Below are positions 11,501 through 64,000 of a stretch of DNA of 64,000 nucleotides, in pieces. The DNA comes from Nematostella vectensis (taxonomy: Eukaryota > Cnidaria > Anthozoa > Actiniaria > Edwardsiidae): the NCBI RefSeq assembly GCF_932526225.1, contig NC_064045.1, positions 8,246,138-8,310,137 on the forward strand. The letters run 5' to 3'. The position numbers and the translations under genes were made by a program. Numbering within the stretch: the stretch's first letter is position 1; the number at the start of each line of letters is the position of its first letter. Under the pieces are notes generated by a model. It had not been told where the DNA came from, did not search any database, and saw only the letters and a list, made by a program, of their open reading frames with translations.

Positions 11501-14500
11501 GTATGGTGTGATTAGATCAAACTGTCTTTAGTGGTGACAGACAGGTAGGGGTACTGCTTGATAAAAGACGATATTAGGCACTTTATTATACTGTATATAT
11601 TCATTTTTATCTGTACTCTATGTCAGAACAGGTGACTCCCTCCCACTCAAAATCACAGTCAGCTCACCACCAGGCCCACTCATCAGCCATATCCACCCCT
11701 GTCCCCATTTTTTGGATCAGTAACCTGGCATTGTACTTACAGTCCACTGAAAGAGAATCACCACTCCCCTCCTCATCCGCTAAATCAGCAGACTGGGCGT
11801 ACATGTACAGCTGCTGGGCCTCACGAGTGTCTGAAAAACATTGAGGTCATCATGCATGAATTTGCCTCTTCTACAGCGTTTATATTAGTTTTGCATGGGA
11901 TTGATAGGGTTTGACTTTAGCACTTATCTCTTTACTCCAGGTAGCCTCAAATTCTGTCCGCTAAGGCTAGAAATTAAAAAAACACCCTCTAACTTACCCA
12001 GTTTATAGATAGATAAATAGATAGATAGATAGTTTCTTCTTTTAATCTGTTATCATTGTTTGCAAGAACAGGTAAGTTTTCATATTTTTTTTAAAGCCCT
12101 TGCTTTGTTTGTTGCTATTCTTCTCGAATTAAAAGAAGGTATCTTACCTGGATTGGTAGTTACAATGGTTTTCTGATCACAAGTTGCAATCATTGCTTTT
12201 TTGTAATCATCAAATGTTACTTTAGCATCAGCTATGAAGAGTACTGTGAGAGCACAAAACGTTAAACATGGGACCTTGTAATACAGCATTATGCTGCCAG
12301 ACCAACAATGTGAGGTTGTTTGAACAAGAGAAAATATATATTGTGGCTCAGTTATCAAATGTACATACTGTTATCTTTTGGGATCCATGTCTGGGCCAGC
12401 TCTATAAATTCATCATTCCAACTGCAATATAATAAAGCATACATTCACTGTATTTCTTTTTCTATAAAAAAAGTTCTGGTTATGACATATAATATTCTAT
12501 GGCCAAAAGTCAATAAAAACTGAGGTCCTCCCACAACAAGTAATTATACATACAGGACCAAAGCAAAGGAAGGGCACATTTCATCAAAGAGTTTGACTTC
12601 ACATCTTCGGATATGTCTGCCAGTTTTAGTGGTGATATCTTTCGTAACTCCAACCTGAAAACCAAAGTTCACAAGATGTCATATTATCTATCCCTTATAG
12701 CCCTTACAAAGGGTTCTATATTGAAATGCTCATGAATGTAGCTACATGACCCTTCAAAACCCATACACCCCTGATCAAAACTTACACTCCTCACAATGGC
12801 TTGAATATTTATGTGCTCTCCATGTAAGTTCTGGCCATTAGCAATGATGTCGGAGAGAGTGTAGTAGTCATTACTGGCCTTGATTGGGATGTGAGAGATG
12901 GCATCAAAGTCACTCACATCCCAGCCACTGTACAGGCTCACAGATGAGTGATTTTCACTCAAATTCAACTGGAATGGACTACAAGAAAACAAAGGAAAGA
13001 TAGACTTTAACCTAATAAAAATCTCTGCCTATTTCTCTGTTTGGGAGAAGGGATGAAACAATACTCTAAAAAAAGGTCTAGAACAGCATCTCCACCCTGA
13101 ACATCTAGAGAGATACCTGGGTTCCCCTGGGAATGGCAGGTAAAAAAAAGTACCTACAAATTGTGGCAGGGTTTTCATCTGAGAGATTACCCCTAGGCTG
13201 TGGCTGGGTCTAAGGGAAGTGGGGGTTGAAGAAAGCTTCCTTGGTGTCTGGGTGTGGAAGAGCAAAGGGGATAAGAATGTACCGACTGGGTGTGGCAGGC
13301 TATGAGAGTGAAAGTGTACCCAACATGTGTGATAGAGTATTGGTTGTGAGAAAGTACCAACAGAATTTATCAGGGTATTCAGGTGGGAGAGTACTCCAGG
13401 GCTGTGGTAAGATAAAGGGGTGTGAATGTACCCTCTAGGTGTGTCAGGAATGGGGAAGAGAATAAACCCCCTGGATGTGTCAGGGTATGGGCGTAAGAGA
13501 GTAGCCCTGGTTTATAGCAGGGTATGAGAGTGAGAGAGCATTCCCAGGGTGTGGCAGGGCATAAGGGAGGGTAAGAAAGCAACCCTGGGTGTGTCAGCAT
13601 TTATGGCAGTGAGAATGTACCCCCTTGGTGTGTCAGGGTATGGGGCTAAGAGAGTAGTCTAGGGGTGTGTGGAAGGCAGGTATTGGAATGGAATTAGAAA
13701 AAGCTGTTCATCATGTCTGGAAAAAACCCAAGCTCTTACCTTGGTGTCCATGGCTTCCAGCGCTCTTCTGCTTCATTGTTCAACTTGCTCTGGACTTGAG
13801 GATTTCTTACCTCAACTAAAGAAGATATAGCTTTAATACATCCATCTAACTGTACTTACAGTGGTTGTAAGTTAGTGCAGGAGTGTACCACCCACCCACA
13901 ATTTACTCGAAATGTATGTCTGTAATTTGTAAAAACAGGAAAGTTATTGTTATGGCTGTTCCTTTCTTATTGATTTTAAGACTGATAATTTTTGGTTTGA
14001 TTATTTTTTAAGGGTGTAAACTCTCTAGAGCCCAGTGAAATACAGAGGCCTCTGCTAGAAGGGTTAGAGGGTGAGGTCCCTCTGAAAAATATCCTGATAT
14101 ATGTGAAGTTCAGGAACTGCATAAAAAGTTCCACATACAACACTGCCAGGTAGAGCCCAGCTCGGGCCCATAACTCCCTATGCTTCCCAGTATACACCCT
14201 TCACTTGCATGTCATCTTTCAAACAGGCCGCTTAACTTACCAACATCATTAATCTTGAATGACTTTGAGAGGTCTGATATGTATGGGGAGCAGCCCCAGC
14301 AGTTGACATTGATAAAATCTGTGGGAGAATCCCTTATTGTGAAATGCAAATGGGCTCTTTGGCTGTCGGGGTCTGAAAAGATAAAAATGACAATAATTTC
14401 ATGTAACTAGTTACATATGGAGAATCATATCTAGGGTTTGACCCCCCACCCTTGGCTGCAAACATACATTGTCTTTTATCCTTATTGAAGAGCCATCAGG

Positions 14501-15522
14501 TTTACAGGCTTGTAACTAGTTCAGGGGGTTCAAAAGAACCATTTGACTAGAATGTCCTGCTCAAATAAAAACTCCTGGTTAAAGGCCTGATTTCATATCA
14601 ACGCCCCCCTCCCGTAAGCAGAACTGTCACGAGCTTACCTGTGTTAAAACAGTTTTAGAATATTTCAATAATCAAAATCCTTACTCACTCTTCTTATCTG
14701 GAAATGTGTGCATTTCTTGTTTTGCAATAACCAAGCCAACAAGAACCTGGAAATGAACAGAAAGATAAAAAGATTTACATGCAAACAAATGTAATAAACT
14801 GGTTTGATTCATATCGTCAAGACCAGGATTTTTCTTGGGGGGGAGCAGAATCCTAAAAAGTGGACCTAATTTTTCCAGGGAGGGGGAGGGGGAGTTCTTT
14901 GATAAAAATCTGACCACCCCCGAAAGAACAAAGAGGGATTTTTATGCCTTTGCAGTAGCTCCACAGGACGTTTATTGTCGGATTTGGCTACATAGTGATC
15001 TAGCTTATGCTTTATAGTTTTGTCTACAAATAACGCGTCTATTGAGAACCGAAAGTGGACCTTCGGCCGTTGGGGGGGGGGGGGTGCGTTCGCACCCCCC
15101 TGGGTACGGGCCTGAAGACCATTTATCCCTTAAAGTGACGCCTATCTTGATCTCGTTGTGATTCTTCTGCCTTTATGATTTTTTTGGTTTAACCTGCTGT
15201 CAGAGCCCCATTTCTTATTTCGATGGGCTGGCGAATTTTTGGGTATTTTTGTCTTTGTGCGTTTTCGTACGGTCGGCAAAGGAATCAATGGGTTATTAAG
15301 CCGCTTTCATAAATAAATAAGAATGCTTAAAATTAATATATTAAGGTATAAGATTTCCCTCATTTTTAGTAAAGAAAACTCAAAACTCACAATGCTTTGT
15401 ATCCCTTGGTTCAGTTCTCTTATGTTCGTTCTGTCGCTTGACACGGGATTTTTCTCTTCCTCGTTCACCAAGTGGCTGCCATCAGGCCACGAAGACTGCG
15501 TTCCAAAAGAGTTGAAACTCAT
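8576..15522 (-). CDS. MEIOB: MEIOB, meiosis-specific OB-fold protein (13 exons, complete)
   Basis: The exons, in transcript order, are 15391-15522, 14689-14746, 14241-14372, 13740-13815, 12786-12978, 12554-12654, 12369-12421, 12148-12243, 11741-11830, 11156-11312, 10535-10724, 9339-9425 and 8576-8794. All junctions are GT-AG with consistent phases, giving 1584 nt or 527 residues (human is about 440-470). Diagnostic blocks include FTIRDSPTDF in the first OB fold, LSENHSSV, YYTLSDIIANGQNL, KTIVTTNP, a zinc-ribbon starting CTQC (Cys 363, built across the exon 10/11 junction) and SLTDHTGTV in the last OB fold. MEIOB is an RPA1-like protein that binds single-stranded DNA with SPATA22 and RPA and sustains meiotic crossover recombination. 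The second zinc pair is spaced CX4C rather than CX2C. The last exon extends about 40 residues beyond the human end. An acceptor-like TTTTTATTCCAG just upstream of the ATG hints at a 5' untranslated exon. The first-exon start is the least certain part. Confidence 0.93.
9426..9939. other. Distal part of MEIOB intron 11
   Basis: Intron sequence between the donor array and the exon-12 acceptor. It contains a C run near 9700-9712 and an A-rich tract at the acceptor (T-rich on the coding strand). Nothing else recognised. Confidence 0.5.
9940..10590 (-). repeat. 81-bp tandem array carrying MEIOB exon-11 donor sites
   Basis: About eight units with an 81-bp period (phase marks at 9940, 10021, 10102, 10183, 10264, 10345, 10426 and 10511; one unit has a 4-bp insertion). 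On the MEIOB strand each unit copies the 3' end of exon 11 (CTACCGGA...GGATATACG), the donor GTGAGT/GTGAGA and about 30 bases of intron. The authentic junction is the exon-proximal copy at 10535/10534. The unit is a whole number of codons without stops in most copies, which is why long spurious frames appear on both strands. Confidence 0.9.
13085..13690. repeat. Degenerate ~36-41-bp minisatellite in MEIOB intron 4
   Basis: Blocks of the type GTGTCAGGGTATGGG...AGAGAGTA recur at intervals of roughly 36-41 bases (for example 13440, 13477, 13516, 13551, 13590 and 13631). Units differ by many substitutions, implying an old array. Unlike several other arrays here, the units do not contain MEIOB exon sequence. 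Confidence 0.75.
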
Positions 15523-15957
15523 TTGGAGACTGGAATAAAAATGTTGGATCTTTTTGTTTTTATGAACATAAACACTCTTGCAATGCTGTTTTTACTTTTC
15601 TTTCAGAGCGAAGGGAACTTTTTATTTTGAAACCAGCAACAAAAAATTTTTAAAATCGACAATAAAAAAAGATTTTCGATTGGTTGCTATAAAAATCCAG
15701 CGATATAAAATGTTTTTTGGTTGGTCATTACAAAAAATAAAAAAAGGCGGGAAAAATATACAATCACGCGCGCGCTCAACCCCTTCCCAGAGTTCTGTGC
15801 GTAATGGGTTGTGCGCATGCTCGCTACCACAAGAGGTCTGGGACGAGCCAGAAACAAAATGTCGGAAAAATTTCCTTCGCAAATCGAAAAAAGTCCCTGG
15901 TCCTCTCTCGAAATGTGAAAATTAAAGCTCTTTCCCCCTACATTTTAGCCTTGAAAA
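15523..15957. promoter_or_regulatory. Shared bidirectional promoter of MEIOB and BTAF1
   Basis: Only 435 bp separate the two divergent start codons. The interval has an E2F-type site (GGCGGGAAA, 15746-15754, reading TTTCCCGCC on the other strand), a CCAAT core on the minus strand (ATTGG, 15679-15683), a second TTGGTTGGT nearby and a CG-rich block (ACGCGCGCGCTC near 15766-15777). No TATA box is obvious. The BTAF1 start itself, AAAATGGCC, matches a YY1-like AANATGGC core at the initiator codon. Motif function is inferred, not shown. Confidence 0.6.
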
Positions 15958-62272
<46,315 letters not shown>

Positions 62273-62966
62273 AGAATGCCTTTGAAACACAGTGATAGTA
62301 TTGAGTACAACTTCGATAACTTTATCGAGTCGCTAAACTAAAGAATGCCTTTGAAACACAGTGATAGTATTGAGTACAACTTCGATAACTTCATCGAGTC
62401 GCTAAACTAAAGAATGCCTTTGAAACACAGTGATAGTATTGAGTACAACTTCGATAACTTCATCGAGTCGCTAAACTAAAGAATGCCTTTGAAACACAGT
62501 GATAGTATTGAGTACAACTTCGATAACTTCATCGAGTCGCTGAACTAAAGAATGCCTTTGAAACACAGTGATAGTATTGAGTACAACTTGGATAACTTCA
62601 TCGAGTCGCTGAACTAAAGAATGTTTTTGAAACACAGTGATAGTATTGAGTACAACTTCGATAACTTCATCGAGTCGCTAAACTAAAGAATGCCTTTGAA
62701 ACACAGTGATAGTATTGAGCACAACTTCGATAACTTCATCGAGTCGCTGAACTGAAGAATGCCTTTGAAACACATTGATAGTATTGAATACCACTTGGAT
62801 AACTTCATCCAGTCACTGAACTGAAGAGTGCCTGCGAAACGCAGTGATACTACAGAATGCAACTTGGATAACTTCATCGAGTCACTGAACTGAAGAATGC
62901 CTGCGAAACGCAGTGATACTACAGAATGCAACTTGGAAAACTTAATCGAGTCGCTGGATTGAAGTA

Positions 62967-63883
62967 TTTCTGTCAAACAGCTATACTAAAACAAAAAGAG
63001 AGCTGAATACAAAGGTGTCCTCTGGAAATGGTTTTTACACCGAAGAAAAGCCAAAGCGGCGTTTAGTTAAAAAAAAATAGTACTGTTTGCACGGTGCTTA
63101 CAAATATTGAAAAAGGTAGTATATATTTATATGTTGTTTGGATATTAAATATGAGAACTACAATGTACTCTTGTCTGCTTGGCTGACGGGGGGGGGGGGG
63201 GGGGTGCTAGTTGTACTTAACTGATTGCTAGGTTGGCGGGAGAGCGCTTAGTCTAATTGACTGATTATCGGGTTTGTGGTGGATCATTGGATCTGCTTGA
63301 AAGAATACTAGATTGGCGGAAATCACGTCTACTTGACTAATAACTGAGTTGACGGGGGAGTGCTTTCCACTTACAGCGCTCTATGAAGCATTTACTTTCT
63401 CCTGTGGGGTTGTGGCAATACGTCACTAAATACATTAGAGACCATTCTACGTTGTTAGTCCCTATATTCTCTCTACAGAATAAAACCTCTATTGCTTTAG
63501 GGTCGAAATGCCATGATGTAATCGGAAATGATTTACTGCCCTGCAAAACTTAGTATTTGTGAAAACCAGGATAAATCGGCCCCTCTATACTACTGACAAG
63601 AATCACCAGCCTAGCCTTGATTATGTCATGTGAAAACTTGGGCGAGCGCTAGGGAAAGTAGTTAGCGGTTTTGCGTTTTCATAATGGCTCGTCTGCCCTG
63701 CAGAATCGAATTGTTTTGATTTGGCACATGAATATATATCGGCGTCTGAATCAATTAAGTTCGGCACGGCAGAATTAAGTTCGGCACGGCCAAAGGCACG
63801 AAACCTATTAAAACGTCGAGCTTCTGATGTGCCGTATCAAAAACTTCATTTTTTTCATTATGTGCAACAGAGGCTAAATTCAA
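62967..63883. other. BTAF1 3' UTR end and downstream intergenic sequence
   Basis: A candidate polyadenylation signal AATAAA lies at 63479-63484, about 1.2 kb after the stop. A G run occupies 63188-63204. A 20-bp direct duplication (AATTAAGTTCGGCACGGC) is at about 63756-63800. No gene recognised. Confidence 0.5.
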
Positions 63884-64000
63884 ACGTCGTATTATCCATG
63901 AGCCGTATTCAATGCAAATGCATGTAAATGAATCGAGTCGATTGTTTTATCTTCGTTTGCTTATATTTGCATTGAATACGGCTCATGGATAATATGACGT
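63884..64000. mobile_element. Palindromic element reaching the window edge
   Basis: ACGTCGTATTATCCATGAGC plus CGTATTCAATGCAAAT is inverted at the window end (ATTTGCATTGAATACGGCTC and on). Arms are about 40 bp with a 35-bp loop. It is probably a short MITE, and the right end coincides with the window limit. Confidence 0.7.

Overview
The window is animal nuclear DNA: interrupted genes with GT-AG introns, minisatellites, foldback elements, tRNA-derived SINE-like sequences and one intact LTR retrotransposon. Gene content and repeat style suggest an invertebrate, with an anthozoan cnidarian (sea-anemone-like) as my best guess. I could not run a search to confirm the species.

Layout. Positions 1-539 (minus strand) hold the first coding exon of a CDC14-family phosphatase, cut by the window edge. 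Positions 540-8575 are intergenic and contain a foldback element, a tRNA-derived SINE-like repeat and homopolymer tracts. Positions 8576-15522 (minus) hold a complete 13-exon MEIOB gene (meiosis-specific OB-fold protein, 527 codons). A 435-bp gap separates it head-to-head from BTAF1, so the two start codons probably share a bidirectional promoter. Positions 15958-62272 (plus) hold a complete 44-exon BTAF1 (Mot1/TAF172) gene: I placed every exon, all splice phases agree, and the product is 1863 residues against about 1849 in human. BTAF1 intron 12 carries an antisense Ty3/Gypsy-type element (30784-35262) with 123-bp LTRs, a 5-bp target duplication and one uninterrupted gag-pol frame. Positions 62273-64000 are 3' UTR and intergenic.

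Most unusual feature. Many introns of BTAF1, and one of MEIOB, carry tandem arrays whose repeat unit spans an exon-intron junction. Each unit copies the last or first bases of the exon, the GT donor or AG acceptor, and some adjoining intron. Donor-bearing arrays occur in BTAF1 introns 12, 20, 23, 24, 37 and 39 and in MEIOB intron 11. Acceptor-bearing arrays occur in BTAF1 introns 3, 21, 24, 35, 39 and 41. Degenerate one- or two-copy versions occur in introns 5, 11, 15, 22, 26 and 31. The end of the last BTAF1 exon, stop codon included, is also repeated ten more times in exact 69-bp register. Introns 24 and 39 have arrays at both ends. This looks like repeated, independent, junction-seeded tandem duplication that loads the pre-mRNA with decoy splice sites. 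Arrays without exon sequence also exist, notably a 35-bp satellite of about 130 copies in intron 5.

How the genes fit together. MEIOB works on single-stranded DNA in meiotic recombination. BTAF1 is a Swi2/Snf2 ATPase that removes TBP from DNA. CDC14 is a cell-cycle phosphatase. They do not form a pathway; only the MEIOB/BTAF1 promoter sharing suggests a regulatory link.
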